From JAFMDF01 sp965222705 (GTDB taxonomy: Bacteria; Bacteroidota; Bacteroidia; Chitinophagales; Saprospiraceae), in the NCBI GenBank assembly GCA_965222705.1, contig CBDCUO010000042.1:1-64000 (forward strand): a stretch of DNA of 64,000 nt. The letters are read 5' to 3'. The notes under the pieces are model-generated. The model had not been told where the DNA came from and made no database searches. It saw nothing but the letters and a program-made list of their open reading frames with translations. The translations under genes were made by a program, and so were the position numbers. This document shows, one piece after another, positions 26,950-36,373 of the stretch (positions are counted from its first letter, which is position 1; every line of letters begins with the position of its first letter).

Positions 26950-29787
26950 CTATTTTCTGGAATCAAGCGTTTGTTTTACTTCAATAATTTCATAACATTC
27001 AATGATATCTCCTACTTTAATATCGTTGAAATTTTTGATCGTCACACCGCATTCCAGTCCTGATTTCACCTCTTTTGCATCTTCCTTAAAGCGTTTTAAG
27101 GAACTAATTTCACCGTGGGTTCTTTCTTTGGTAGGGTATATTACAATGCCGTTTCTAACCAAGCGGATATTAGTGTTTCTATGGATTTTTCCGTCTTGAA
27201 CATAACATCCAGCAACAGTACCAATTTTACTGATTTTATAAATTTCTCTCACTTCTAATTCCCCAACTATTTTTTCTTCTTTTGTGGGCTCCAGTAACCC
27301 TTCGATTGCCGAGCGAATCTCCTCAATTGCTTCATAAATAATGGAATAGGTTTTGATTTGTACGCCTTCTCGTTCGGCTAACTTTCTTGCATTTAGAGAA
27401 GGTCTTACCTGAAAACCAATGATAATAGCATCCGAAGCGGAGGCCAAAAGCACATCCGATTCAATAATTTGCCCTACTGCTTTATGGATTACATTGACCT
27501 GTACAGACTCAATGGATTGTTTGATCAAAGAATCAGATAAGGCTTCAATGGAGCCGTCAACATCTCCTTTGACGATCAGGTTTAGTTCTTTGAAATTGCC
27601 CAATGCTAGTCGCCGGCCTATTTCATCCAGGCTGATGCGCTTGCTGGCTCGATTGGTCTGCTCCCTTGATATTTGCGCTCTTTTGGCAGCAATTTGGCGA
27701 GCCTCTTGTTCATTGGCAGAAACTTTAAATTTTTCTCCTGCTTGAGGGGCTCCACTTAGTCCCAAAACTAATACAGGAGTAGAAGGCCCCGCTTGTTTGA
27801 TGCGCTTCCCTCTTTCATTAAACATGGCTTTTACCTTGCCAGAATGTTCTCCTGCAACAACGGGGTCGCCAATTTTAAGCGTTCCATTCTGGACCAATGC
27901 TTTAGCCACATAGCCCCGCCCCTTGTCCAAAGATGCTTCTAGGATAGCTCCAATTGCGGGGCGGTCAGGGTTAGCTTTTAATTCTAAAATTTCCGCTTCC
28001 AGAATTATTTTTTCTAATAATAAATCAACGTTTAGACCTGTTTTGGCAGAAATATCCTGTGATTGAATGGTGCCTCCCCATTCTTCAATCAATAGATTCA
28101 TGCCGGATAATTGCTGCTTAATTTTGTCAGGAGAAGCTCCCTCTTTATCAATTTTATTGATGGCAAAAATAATTGGGACGCCAGCCGCTTGTGCGTGGCT
28201 AATTGCCTCTTTTGTCTGGGGCATAATACTATCATCCGCAGCGATGATGATGACGGCAATATCGGTGACTTTTGCTCCTCTGGCACGCATAGCTGTAAAG
28301 GCTTCGTGACCCGGGGTATCCAGGAAAGTGACTTTTTTCTTTTCTTCGCCGGCCAATACTTCATATGCTCCGATGTGCTGCGTAATTCCGCCCGCTTCTC
28401 CACCTGCTACATTAGCTTTTCGAATATAATCTAACAAGGAGGTTTTGCCGTGGTCCACATGACCCATTACCGTGACGATTGGGGCACGAGGCTTTAAGTC
28501 TTCTGGCAAGTCTTCGGTTTCTTCTTCCTCTATTACTTGTTCTTCTGCAGAAATAAACTCCACTTCATGTTCAAACTCTTCAGCAACCAGTTCGATAATT
28601 TCGGCATCTAATCGTTGGTTAATGGAAACAATTACGCCCAAATTCAAACAGGTGGTGATTACATCTGTCACCGGAACATTCATCAAACCAGCTAATTCAG
28701 AGACGGAAATAAATTCTGTCAATTGTAATTTGTCACTCTGATTTTCTAGGGCTTTGAGTTCTTGTTTCTCCCTAATTGTTTCTCTTTTTTCTCTACGTAT
28801 CTTTTGGCGTCTTCTACCTCCACCACTACCTTGCAGGCGGGCCATAGTAGATTTTATTTTTTCTTCTATTTCCTTTTGAGATACTTCTTTAACTTCGTCA
28901 TTTCTTCTATTGCCTCGATTACCTCTGTTGCCCCGATTACTTGCAGAAGAGCCTCTTGTTTGACTTCTTCTGCCTGTATTATTTCCTGATGATGACTCTA
29001 CTTTTTTGCGCTTTCTTCGGCGTTTTTTAGGAGTAACAACATCAGATGACGCTACTGGTTTAGTACTTTTATCAGAAGGACTGTTTTTTTCTGATTGTTT
29101 GTCTGCTTTCTTTTTCTTGGGTTTGTCAAATCGCCCAATATCAATTTTTCCAAGAATTTTGGTGCCTTTCAGTTTAGGTGCCTCTGCTCTGATGAGTTCT
29201 TCTTGTACCAAGATTTCCTTTTCGACTTTTTTTGCGGGTGCTATTTCACTTTTCTGTTCTTCGTCCAAGGGAGCTATTTCCGGCTTTATTTCATCCGTTT
29301 TATTTTCCTCCTTTTTAGGAGGTTTTTTTGCGGGAGGTATTTCTTTTTCTTTCTTTTTTTTGGGTTTTGCTTCTAAATCAATCTTACCCAGCACTTTTAG
29401 TTTTGGCTTTTCAATTCTTTCCTCTTCCTTTGGTTCTTGTTTTTTTTCTTCCTTAGCAGGAGGAGTGATAGGGGTTTCTTTTACTATTTCTACCGGTGGC
29501 GGTGGTGCTGTGATTCGCTCTCTAAACGGGGAAGGTGGGGGAGGAATTGGTGGCGGGGGAAGTACTTCTTTTTTAGCGATAGGACGAGTACCAATAACTA
29601 ACTGGTCTGCTTTTTCTTTAATAGCAAGAGATTCCTGAAACTCTTCATGAAGTTTCATTTCCATTTCTTCTGTAATTTTGGCAGTAGGCTTATCTTCTAT
29701 CTCAAAGCCATTACGGCTTAAATAGTCTACAATTGTAGAAGTTCCTACATTCAGTTCTTTCGCTATTTTTATCAGACGTTTTGCCAT
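26950..29787 (-). CDS. infB: Translation initiation factor IF-2
   Basis: The protein has 945 residues. An N-terminal IF2_N-like motif (about 1-55) is followed by a long Lys/Pro/Glu-rich linker (about 60-330) usual for Bacteroidota. The GTPase domain has G1 'GHVDHGKTSLLD', G2 'GGITQHIGAY', G3 'DTPGHEAF' and G4 'NKID'. Two beta-barrel domains and the C-terminal initiator-tRNA domain complete it. It loads fMet-tRNA on the 30S subunit. It is the third gene of rimP-nusA-infB, 210 bases after nusA, an unusually wide gap. Confidence 0.97.
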   Translation of the reverse strand: MAKRLIKIAKELNVGTSTIVDYLSRNGFEIEDKPTAKITEEMEMKLHEEFQESLAIKEKADQLVIGTRPIAKKEVLPPPPIPPPPSPFRERITAPPPPVEIVKETPITPPAKEEKKQEPKEEERIEKPKLKVLGKIDLEAKPKKKKEKEIPPAKKPPKKEENKTDEIKPEIAPLDEEQKSEIAPAKKVEKEILVQEELIRAEAPKLKGTKILGKIDIGRFDKPKKKKADKQSEKNSPSDKSTKPVASSDVVTPKKRRRKRKKVESSSGNNTGRRSQTRGSSASNRGNRGNRGNRRNDEVKEVSQKEIEEKIKSTMARLQGSGGGRRRQKIRREKRETIREKQELKALENQSDKLQLTEFISVSELAGLMNVPVTDVITTCLNLGVIVSINQRLDAEIIELVAEEFEHEVEFISAEEQVIEEEETEDLPEDLKPRAPIVTVMGHVDHGKTSLLDYIRKANVAGGEAGGITQHIGAYEVLAGEEKKKVTFLDTPGHEAFTAMRARGAKVTDIAVIIIAADDSIMPQTKEAISHAQAAGVPIIFAINKIDKEGASPDKIKQQLSGMNLLIEEWGGTIQSQDISAKTGLNVDLLLEKIILEAEILELKANPDRPAIGAILEASLDKGRGYVAKALVQNGTLKIGDPVVAGEHSGKVKAMFNERGKRIKQAGPSTPVLVLGLSGAPQAGEKFKVSANEQEARQIAAKRAQISREQTNRASKRISLDEIGRRLALGNFKELNLIVKGDVDGSIEALSDSLIKQSIESVQVNVIHKAVGQIIESDVLLASASDAIIIGFQVRPSLNARKLAEREGVQIKTYSIIYEAIEEIRSAIEGLLEPTKEEKIVGELEVREIYKISKIGTVAGCYVQDGKIHRNTNIRLVRNGIVIYPTKERTHGEISSLKRFKEDAKEVKSGLECGVTIKNFNDIKVGDIIECYEIIEVKQTLDSRK

Positions 29788-29927
29788 TAAAATCTTTTTC
29801 TGCTAAGCAGACTTTTAAAATGGATACAAAGTTAAAGAATTCTTATCGCTCCCTTGCCATCTATCCCAAAAAACCACTAAATCACTAGTATTTTTTAGGC
29901 GATTTATGTTAAAACTTAGTAGAGTAT

Positions 29928-29961
29928 CCGTCTTTTTTGAGTAAAAATCAAAAAAAGACGG
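29928..29961 (-). promoter_or_regulatory. Hairpin in the nusA-infB spacer
   Basis: CCGTCTTTTTTGA pairs with TCAAAAAAAGACGG (one bulged base, 7-base loop). It sits about 40 bases after the nusA stop. The stem is mostly A-U with a CCGTC/GACGG foot, and no U-tract follows, so it may be an attenuator or processing site rather than a full terminator. Confidence 0.35.
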
Positions 29962-29997
29962 GTTTCCCATATCTATGTGGGTTATTGATGAACAAGT

Positions 29998-31236
29998 TTA
30001 TTCTTCAAATTCAGCTTCTAATACTTTTAGTACGGAATTGATTGTTTCTTCCTCCAGGTCTGTTCGGCGTACTAGTTCTTGTATATTCAAATTCAAAACA
30101 CTTCGGGCAGTGTCACAACCAATTGCCTTTAGTTCTTCAATGATCCAATCTTCGATTTCATCAGAGAATTCATCTAAATCAACATCATCCACTTCAACGG
30201 TATCATTTTCTCTATAGACATCAATTTCGTATTCTGTTAATCTACTGGCTAATTTAATATTTGTGCCACCTTTTCCGATTGCCAGAGATACTTGGTCGGG
30301 TTTTAAATATACGGCAGCCCTTCTTTCTTCTGTATCCAAATCAATCGTGCTAACTTTAGCCGGCGTTAATGCTCGTTGAATTAATAAAGATTCATTATTG
30401 GTATAATTAATAATATCGATATTTTCATTTTTTAGTTCCCGAACAATACCATGTATTCTTGATCCCTTCATTCCAACACAAGCTCCGACAGGGTCAATTC
30501 GGTCATCGTAAGACTCTACGGCTACTTTGGCTCTTTCTCCGGGTATTCTGACGATTCGCTTAATGGTAATCAGACCGTCTTCGATTTCAGGGACTTCTTG
30601 TTCTAATAGCTTGGACAAAAATTCATTATCTGTTCTGGAAAGAATAACAATAGGGTTATTATTTTTCATTTCTACTTGCTTGATGACCCCCCTGACCATA
30701 TCGCCCTTGCGGAAAAAATCGCCCTGTATCATCTCTCTTCGGGGCAGGATTAATTCATTGCCTGTCACATCATCAATTACAAGGATTTCTCTTTTAAGAA
30801 TCTGGTGTACTTCACATAAAGTAATTTCGCCGACCCGTTCTACGTATTGTTTATAAATTTCATCTTTTTCCAATTCCATAATTCTGGAAATTAGCGTTTG
30901 GCGAGCTGCCATAATCGCTCTTCTGCCGAAATCTTCCAGATGTAATTGTTCATAGCACTCTTCTCCGATCTCATAATCTTCATCAATACTCAGTGCTTCT
31001 GAAATAGAAATTTGGCTCCTATCATCCGTCACTTCTCCGTCGGGTACGATCTCTCTTACTCGCCATAACTCTAGGTCGCCTTTTGTCGTATTTACAATGA
31101 CATCAAAATTTTCATCGGAGCCATATTTCTTTTTGATCAACGTTCTGAATACATCCTCTAATACTCTAACCATAGTCGGGCGGTCTATGTTCTTCCCAGC
31201 CTTAAACTCCGAGAAAGTATCTACAAGATTCATCAT
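29998..31236 (-). CDS. nusA: Transcription termination/antitermination factor NusA
   Basis: The protein has 412 residues. The N-terminal polymerase-binding domain (about 1-130) leads to an S1 domain (about 135-200, 'GDMVRGVIKQVEMKNNNPIV') and KH domains ('DPVGACVGMKGSRIHGIVRE' and 'SLAIGKGGTNIKLASRLTEY'). A short C-terminal helical segment (about 345-412) follows. It modulates RNA polymerase pausing and termination. It lies 32 bases after rimP in the classic operon. Confidence 0.96.
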   Translation of the reverse strand: MMNLVDTFSEFKAGKNIDRPTMVRVLEDVFRTLIKKKYGSDENFDVIVNTTKGDLELWRVREIVPDGEVTDDRSQISISEALSIDEDYEIGEECYEQLHLEDFGRRAIMAARQTLISRIMELEKDEIYKQYVERVGEITLCEVHQILKREILVIDDVTGNELILPRREMIQGDFFRKGDMVRGVIKQVEMKNNNPIVILSRTDNEFLSKLLEQEVPEIEDGLITIKRIVRIPGERAKVAVESYDDRIDPVGACVGMKGSRIHGIVRELKNENIDIINYTNNESLLIQRALTPAKVSTIDLDTEERRAAVYLKPDQVSLAIGKGGTNIKLASRLTEYEIDVYRENDTVEVDDVDLDEFSDEIEDWIIEELKAIGCDTARSVLNLNIQELVRRTDLEEETINSVLKVLEAEFEE

Positions 31237-31268
31237 AGCTTTTAAATTTTAGTTTGCTTGTAGGGTAA

Positions 31269-31742
31269 TTAGAAAGCAGCTTTTACGACTGCTTTTTTTA
31301 TAGATTCATGGGGAATTTCCGTTGTTACTATTGTCCTTTTTTTCCTTTTTCCTTCTTTTAAAATTATTTTCTCTTCTAGCAGGAGCATCGTGCCAGAAAC
31401 TGCTTTTAGCACGCCCGTCTTTTTTTCTCCGTCTAGCAATTCAATGGCTATTTTTCTTCCAATATTTTTTTTATACTGTCGAAGCATTGAGAGGGGTCTG
31501 CCAATGCCTGGAGAAGAAACTTCCAGTACATATTTTTCGCCGAAGCATTCCAATTCGTCAAAATAGCTTTCCAGATAGCGGCTGATTGTATGGCATTTAT
31601 TAAGCGTTAGGCCGGAGTCACTATCAATAAAAACGACTATTTTATTATTCTGGTGTATTTTAATTTCTACTAAAAAGCAATCGGCAAAAGATTTTTCCTG
31701 AAATTTTTTATCTAGCAGATTTTCTATGTCTTGTTCGGTCAC
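31269..31742 (-). CDS. rimP: Ribosome maturation factor RimP
   Basis: The protein has 157 residues, the usual length. The N-terminal alpha/beta domain contains 'IVVFIDSDSGLTLNKCHTIS' and 'YVLEVSSPGIGRPLSMLRQY', which is the RimP signature; the C-terminal part is the SH3-like barrel. It acts in 30S subunit assembly. It heads the rimP-nusA-infB operon. Confidence 0.94.
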   Translation of the reverse strand: MTEQDIENLLDKKFQEKSFADCFLVEIKIHQNNKIVVFIDSDSGLTLNKCHTISRYLESYFDELECFGEKYVLEVSSPGIGRPLSMLRQYKKNIGRKIAIELLDGEKKTGVLKAVSGTMLLLEEKIILKEGKRKKRTIVTTEIPHESIKKAVVKAAF

Positions 31743-31842
31743 TCCTCAAATATTTGTTTAAAAATAATGAAAACAGCAAACAAATATCCTTGCTTTTTCT
31801 CCAATTAAGGGAATTAGCGCATAATCCCTTCAACTAAAAAGA

Positions 31843-31870
31843 AAAGAGGGAGCGAACACGCTCCCTCTTT
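31843..31870 (-). terminator. Rho-independent terminator of the padR-pspC operon
   Basis: AAAGAGGGAGCG (31843-31854) and CGCTCCCTCTTT (31859-31870) form a perfect 12-bp stem with a 4-base loop. On the minus strand the right foot is followed by CTTTTTAG. It lies 90 bases after the pspC stop and upstream of rimP, separating the two operons. Confidence 0.9.
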
Positions 31871-31960
31871 CTTCTTTAATCTTGGTAATTTACCGCAAAG
31901 GTAAGATTTTTTCGCAAATGGTACAAGTTTGTTGAGAGGAACTTATATTTTCAAATGGAT

Positions 31961-34135
31961 TTAATTCTTTACGATTACTGGCTCTCCGTCAATTTTTACG
32001 CTACTTTTATCATCCAGTCGCTGGCGAAGCGTGTCAGAAACCGCTAATTTGGCCATGCTTCGATCTCTAGCTTTAATGTCCACTACATTGACTGCAAATC
32101 TTTCAGCATCTAGTTTAGCCCGTTCAGAAAGTCGAGCAATCAAGTGCTTTCCCGTTCCGCGGATATCTAACTCATTTCTTCCCTCTAGGGTAATGTTTAA
32201 ATTTTCTACGTCAACGTAAGCTTTAATATCATTTTCGCTTTCGCTCTTTATTTGCATTTTAGGTTCTTTGAATCCAGTAATCTTCACATCATCTGTATGC
32301 TCAACATCCAACTCTTTCAAAGAGGGCATGGTAATATATAGTCTAACAGGAGAGGAAGTGCGGCCCAATCCCATACTAATTTGCAGCAAGTCTTCATTTT
32401 GCTTGAAGTCAACCGCTTTTAAATAATTGGGCTTGCCAGTTAGCTTAGTGTGAAAATGTGCTCCTTTTTCAATGTATATTTTTAGATTTCCTTCAATATG
32501 TAGTCTAGAAAAATCTTGAAAATTAAATTGCCCTTCATCTTTGTTTTCTTTCAATCGTTCGGGATTCGTCAATCCATTTTTACCCATTGTCCAAATTTCT
32601 CCATTTTTGATACCCGACCAATGGCGAGCGATGCTTCGGTCAATGTTGATATTATGCCGGATATTCCAGGGCATTTTTTCCGCTTTAATGGATTTGCCTT
32701 CAGGCACTTTTAAAATTAGTTGTACCTTTTGGTTTCGCCATTTTTCTCCTTTTTTTAGTGTAAAATAGGGAGCTAAGTTTAAAGTATTTCCGTTTATTTC
32801 ATAGCTATACCGGATAGCATTGGCTAGCGATTTGGCTTCCGTAAGATTGTTGCCTCGCGACTTGCTTTCATGGATTAGCACAAAGTCACTTCCTTCTGCT
32901 TTTTCTACCCTGATAGAAATATTTTCGCTCACCAATTCTTCGTCGGCTATTTTTATATGATCGCCTATCTGAAACCAGGCTTCTGAGTAAGGGTTATTCT
33001 TTGCAGAAATAGTCAAAACATCGGCATCTAAAGAAAGCGTTTGGGTTTGTTGATGTGCCTCCGCACCCATACTGAATTGGCTGGCTATAAAACTTCCCAC
33101 GCCAAAGAAACTAGCAACACTTAAGCCCCATAGAACCCATAGACCTGTATTCCACCTGACATTGAATTTAGTTTTGAAAACGAGCCGACTAGCCAGAAAG
33201 ATTAGAGAAAGAATGGGTATTCCTATCAAGACCGCTAAGTTGACGATGCCCAATAAGCCCACGTAGGGTTGTTGAGGCAGGATAAATTGAACCAATGGAA
33301 AACCAATAAAAAAACTGATTATTGACAATAGCCAAATAACGGCAAAGGCAATAATCAGTGCGAATCCTACGATGAAAATTAATGGTTTTATTATTTTACT
33401 AAATATCTCAATAAAGGTGCGAATGGCTTTTCCTAGAAAAGAAATCCCTTCCTTAGCGGCACGTCGAAACTCATCGGCTTCCCCAAAACTTTTTTTTTTA
33501 CCTGTGGTATCCCAACTATCAGTCATTTCGGATATCTTGTCTGTCAAGTGCTCTACTTCTTCTTCTACGATTTTGGCAATATTGGATACGTTGATATCAT
33601 CTCCGCGCATTGCCAGCCGATCGCCTGAATTTTTAGCTTGTGGGACGGCTGCCCAAAGAATAATATAAGCCGGGATACCAAATCCGCCAGAAATGGTAAA
33701 TAACACAAAGAAAATTCTTACCCAAAGTGGGTCTGCAATGCCAAAATAGGCGGCAATACCGGAGCAAACGCCTGCGATGACTTCATCATCAGGATCGCGG
33801 AATAATCGCCTTCCGGTTTTGTAATTCTTTTTATATCCCCCCCCACTTTGGCGAGGCGTTTCCTCGCCTAAAGGTTCAGCCCCAAAGTCTTCGGGTGTTC
33901 CCATTATGGCGATTGCTTCCTCTACTGTTTTAAGGGTGACAATCGGGTGATTTCCCAGGCCTTCCTGGAAGAGCTCTGCCATTCTTGCTTCGATGTCAGA
34001 GGTGATTTCCTCATAACCTTCCGAGTCTCGAAAGTGTTTGTGGATGGTTTTTAAATAGCTGGATAAATGACTATAAGCGTCCTCATCAATGGTAAAAGGA
34101 TAGCCACCTAAATTTATATTGAAAACTTTATTCAT
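31961..34135 (-). CDS. PspC-domain membrane protein with C-terminal GIN/DUF2807-type domain
   Basis: The protein has 724 residues. Residues 1-90 form a helical cytosolic module ('DIEARMAELFQEGLGNHPIV'). Residues about 108-170 are a PspC domain ('RRLFRDPDDEVIAGVCSGIA', 'AYFGIADPLWVRIFFVLFTI'). Three or four further membrane helices follow (about 225-350), and the last 330 residues form a beta-helix-like outside region resembling DUF2807 ('DFSRLHIEGNLKIYIEKGAH'). PspC proteins sense envelope stress. It lies 75 bases behind the PadR regulator on the same strand, a common pairing in Bacteroidota. Confidence 0.88.
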   Translation of the reverse strand: MNKVFNINLGGYPFTIDEDAYSHLSSYLKTIHKHFRDSEGYEEITSDIEARMAELFQEGLGNHPIVTLKTVEEAIAIMGTPEDFGAEPLGEETPRQSGGGYKKNYKTGRRLFRDPDDEVIAGVCSGIAAYFGIADPLWVRIFFVLFTISGGFGIPAYIILWAAVPQAKNSGDRLAMRGDDINVSNIAKIVEEEVEHLTDKISEMTDSWDTTGKKKSFGEADEFRRAAKEGISFLGKAIRTFIEIFSKIIKPLIFIVGFALIIAFAVIWLLSIISFFIGFPLVQFILPQQPYVGLLGIVNLAVLIGIPILSLIFLASRLVFKTKFNVRWNTGLWVLWGLSVASFFGVGSFIASQFSMGAEAHQQTQTLSLDADVLTISAKNNPYSEAWFQIGDHIKIADEELVSENISIRVEKAEGSDFVLIHESKSRGNNLTEAKSLANAIRYSYEINGNTLNLAPYFTLKKGEKWRNQKVQLILKVPEGKSIKAEKMPWNIRHNINIDRSIARHWSGIKNGEIWTMGKNGLTNPERLKENKDEGQFNFQDFSRLHIEGNLKIYIEKGAHFHTKLTGKPNYLKAVDFKQNEDLLQISMGLGRTSSPVRLYITMPSLKELDVEHTDDVKITGFKEPKMQIKSESENDIKAYVDVENLNITLEGRNELDIRGTGKHLIARLSERAKLDAERFAVNVVDIKARDRSMAKLAVSDTLRQRLDDKSSVKIDGEPVIVKN

Positions 34136-34210
34136 CGTTATTTTAAATTTGAATATTGTTGGTTGTAGATTTTGGTTTTCTCGTTGTTTTTTTATAAAGT
34201 AGTTACCAAG

Positions 34211-34576
34211 TTAAGACTTTTTAGTAGTTTTTCGGGTATTATTTTTTTTAACATGTCGGGTGGTCGAACTGACTGCTTTTACCAATTGATTCCAGGTATT
34301 CATCAAGCCATGCAAAAATTCTTCTCCTGATTCTGTTAGATTATAGTATTTGCGAGGCGGCCCACTGGTGGACTCTTTCCAGTTATAACTTAGAATGCCT
34401 GCATTTTTAAGGCGAGTTAGTAAAGGATAGAGCGTTCCTTCTACCACGATCAGATCCGATCCTTTCAGTTTTTGTATGATATCAGAAGGATAGGCTTCTT
34501 TCTCTGCAATTATGGACAGTATGCATAATTCTAGTACGCCTTTTCTCATCTGTGCTTTTGTATTTTCGATTTTCAT
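34211..34576 (-). CDS. PadR family transcriptional regulator
   Basis: Starting at MKIENTKAQMRKGVLELCIL the protein has 121 residues. The winged helix is visible in 'ELCILSIIAEKEAYPSDIIQ' and 'VVEGTLYPLLTRLKNAGILS', then 'SGPPRKYYNLTESGEEFL', the PadR signature. An in-frame ATG seven codons upstream (34597) is possible, but it would lie only four bases from the palindrome at 34601-34621. I prefer 34576, which leaves a normal 5' leader. It probably represses its own operon with pspC. Confidence 0.88.
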   Translation of the reverse strand: MKIENTKAQMRKGVLELCILSIIAEKEAYPSDIIQKLKGSDLIVVEGTLYPLLTRLKNAGILSYNWKESTSGPPRKYYNLTESGEEFLHGLMNTWNQLVKAVSSTTRHVKKNNTRKTTKKS

Positions 34577-34621
34577 ACTGCAAGTATATGAAATCATAAA
34601 GTACTATGCAATACATAGTAC
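34575..34621. promoter_or_regulatory. Probable PadR operator region: two palindromes
   Basis: GTACTATG (34601-34608) and CATAGTAC (34614-34621) form a perfect 8+8 palindrome with a 5-base centre. A second smaller dyad, ATACT-GCA-AGTAT, lies at 34575-34587. PadR proteins bind such dyads in their own promoters. The position directly upstream of padR supports autoregulation. Confidence 0.6.
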
Positions 34622-34681
34622 TAAATTATGCCTAGTATTTTCTATAAACAGGTAGTTTTTTTCGATAAAATGTAGTTTTTA

Positions 34682-34711
34682 TTTGAGAGTATGTCTCCAA
34701 ATATAGATTTG
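34682..34711 (+). promoter_or_regulatory. Promoter of purN (TTTG / TAnnTTTG)
   Basis: A -33-like TTTG (34682-34685) and -7 TAGATTTG (34704-34711) are spaced by 18 bases, close to the Bacteroidota arrangement. The purN start is 36 bases downstream. Confidence 0.6.
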
Positions 34712-34747
34712 TTTTTATGCCTTGGCTAAATTCCATACCTTGCCTTC

Positions 34748-35329
34748 ATGAGAAGAAAAACAGTAAAGAATATTGCCCTATTTGCATCGGGGACAGGCAG
34801 TAATGCCAAAAAAATCATTACTTATTTTGCTAATAATAAAAGAGTAAATGTTGCCTTAATTATTTCCAATAAGTCAACTGCTAAAGTGCTAGATATAGCG
34901 GCAATGCACCGTATTCCAACTTTGATTGTCAATCGAAAAGATTTTTATGAGACAGAAATGCTGTTGGCTGACTTGGCTCGGTTTGAAATAGATTTCATTG
35001 CGCTCGCTGGATTTTTGTGGCTAGTTCCCCCTTATTTAGTAGAGGCTTTTCCAAAAAGAATGATTAATATTCACCCTGCTTTGTTGCCAAAATATGGTGG
35101 AAAGGGAATGTATGGAATGAATGTTCACAAAGCCGTTCGAGCTAACAAAGAGACCGAATCGGGCATTACATTGCACTATGTAAATGAGCGATATGACGAA
35201 GGCAATATCATTTTCCAGGCTTCTTGCAAGGTCTCCCCTGGCGATAAAGCAGAAAATATTAGAAATAATGTTTTAAAATTGGAACATTACTTCTTCCCAA
35301 GAATTTTAGAATCTTTACTCACGGATTGA
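34748..35329 (+). CDS. purN: Phosphoribosylglycinamide formyltransferase
   Basis: The protein has 193 residues. The formyltransferase fold is clear: 'IALFASGTGSNAKKII' (phosphate loop), 'NRKDFYETEM', 'LAGFLWLVPPYLVEAFPKRM' and 'NIHPALLPKYGGKGMYG' (Asn and His of the active site). 'ESGITLHYVNERYDEGNIIF' supplies the later catalytic Asp. It transfers formyl from 10-formyl-THF to GAR in purine synthesis. It is the first of three same-strand genes; the next starts 11 bases later. Confidence 0.95.
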   Translation: MRRKTVKNIALFASGTGSNAKKIITYFANNKRVNVALIISNKSTAKVLDIAAMHRIPTLIVNRKDFYETEMLLADLARFEIDFIALAGFLWLVPPYLVEAFPKRMINIHPALLPKYGGKGMYGMNVHKAVRANKETESGITLHYVNERYDEGNIIFQASCKVSPGDKAENIRNNVLKLEHYFFPRILESLLTD

Positions 35330-35340
35330 CCACTTAAAGT

Positions 35341-36300
35341 ATGGGGAATAATATTGTAAAAGCCCTTTTGCTGCTCTTTTTGCTCGGTTCTATTTTTTCA
35401 TGCGGAAAGCAGGCAAAAAATGAATCGGCTATTTTGAAGTCTCCGAATGGGCCTTATCTGGTCGTTTTAGGCATTGCACAGGATGCGGGATTTCCTCAAG
35501 TGGGCTGTCAAAAGGCTTGCTGTCAAGAAGCATGGACGGACCCCAATAAGCGCAAACTAGTGAGTTGCATCGCTTTGGTAGAACCTGCTCAGCAAAAAGC
35601 GTGGGTTTTTGATGCGACTCCTGATTTTAAAGACCAACTGAAGCGGCTGGAACGACTTGGAGTAACAACAATCGCTGGTATTTTTCTCACCCACGCTCAT
35701 ATCGGGCATTACACCGGATTGATGCACTTAGGAAGAGAAGCAATGGGAGCTAAAAATGTTCGGGTCTATGCAATGCCTAGAATGAAATACTTTTTAGAAA
35801 GTAATGGCCCTTGGAGTCAATTAGTAGAATTGGAGAATATACAAATTCGACCGATCCAAAAAAATGCTACAATTGATTTGGGTAGCGGGTTAGCTGTGAT
35901 TCCTTACCAAGTCCCGCATCGAGATGAATATTCAGAAACCGTTGGTTATAAAATTGTTGGGCCGAGTCGGTCAGCTATTTTCATTCCCGATATTGATAAA
36001 TGGCAAAAATGGGATAGAAATATAGAGAAAGTCATACAGGTAAATGACATTGCTTTGCTGGACGGCTCTTTTTATAAAAATGGAGAAATTCCAGGACGGG
36101 ATATGTCCTTGATTCCACATCCTTTTTTGGTAGAAAGCATGGATTTGTTGAAAACGTTACCTCCCGAAGAAAAGACAAAAATTCATTTTATCCACTTCAA
36201 TCATACGAATCCGGTTTTAAAAGAGGGCAGTGCTGCTCACAAAAACGTTTTGGAAAGGGGATTTTTAATTGCAAGAGAGCTACAATTTTTTGAGCTGTGA
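35341..36300 (+). CDS. PqqB-like metallo-beta-lactamase-fold lipoprotein
   Basis: The protein has 319 residues with a lipoprotein signal (MGNNIVKALLLLFLLGSIFS then C). 'LGIAQDAGFPQVGCQKACC' resembles the Cys-rich zinc segment of PqqB. 'GIFLTHAHIGHYTGL' is the metal motif HxHxxH with Gly where true hydrolases have Asp, and 'IPYQVPHRDEYSETVGYKI' plus 'HFIHFNHTNP' complete the PqqB-like pattern. PqqB is a cytoplasmic oxygenase in PQQ synthesis; this lipid-anchored version without pqqA, C, D or E is unlikely to make PQQ. Substrate unknown. Confidence 0.8.
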   Translation: MGNNIVKALLLLFLLGSIFSCGKQAKNESAILKSPNGPYLVVLGIAQDAGFPQVGCQKACCQEAWTDPNKRKLVSCIALVEPAQQKAWVFDATPDFKDQLKRLERLGVTTIAGIFLTHAHIGHYTGLMHLGREAMGAKNVRVYAMPRMKYFLESNGPWSQLVELENIQIRPIQKNATIDLGSGLAVIPYQVPHRDEYSETVGYKIVGPSRSAIFIPDIDKWQKWDRNIEKVIQVNDIALLDGSFYKNGEIPGRDMSLIPHPFLVESMDLLKTLPPEEKTKIHFIHFNHTNPVLKEGSAAHKNVLERGFLIARELQFFEL

Positions 36301-36373
36301 TCAGTTTTGATTCTTAATGGGATTCTGCTAATTTTGTGGGGCTGTAAATTTTAATTAAAAAAAATCATATCCT

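Noticed and set aside
29006..29638. 210-codon ORF antisense to infB
   Set aside because: Mirror of the Lys/Pro-rich IF-2 linker (Ser/Phe/Gly-rich); not a gene.
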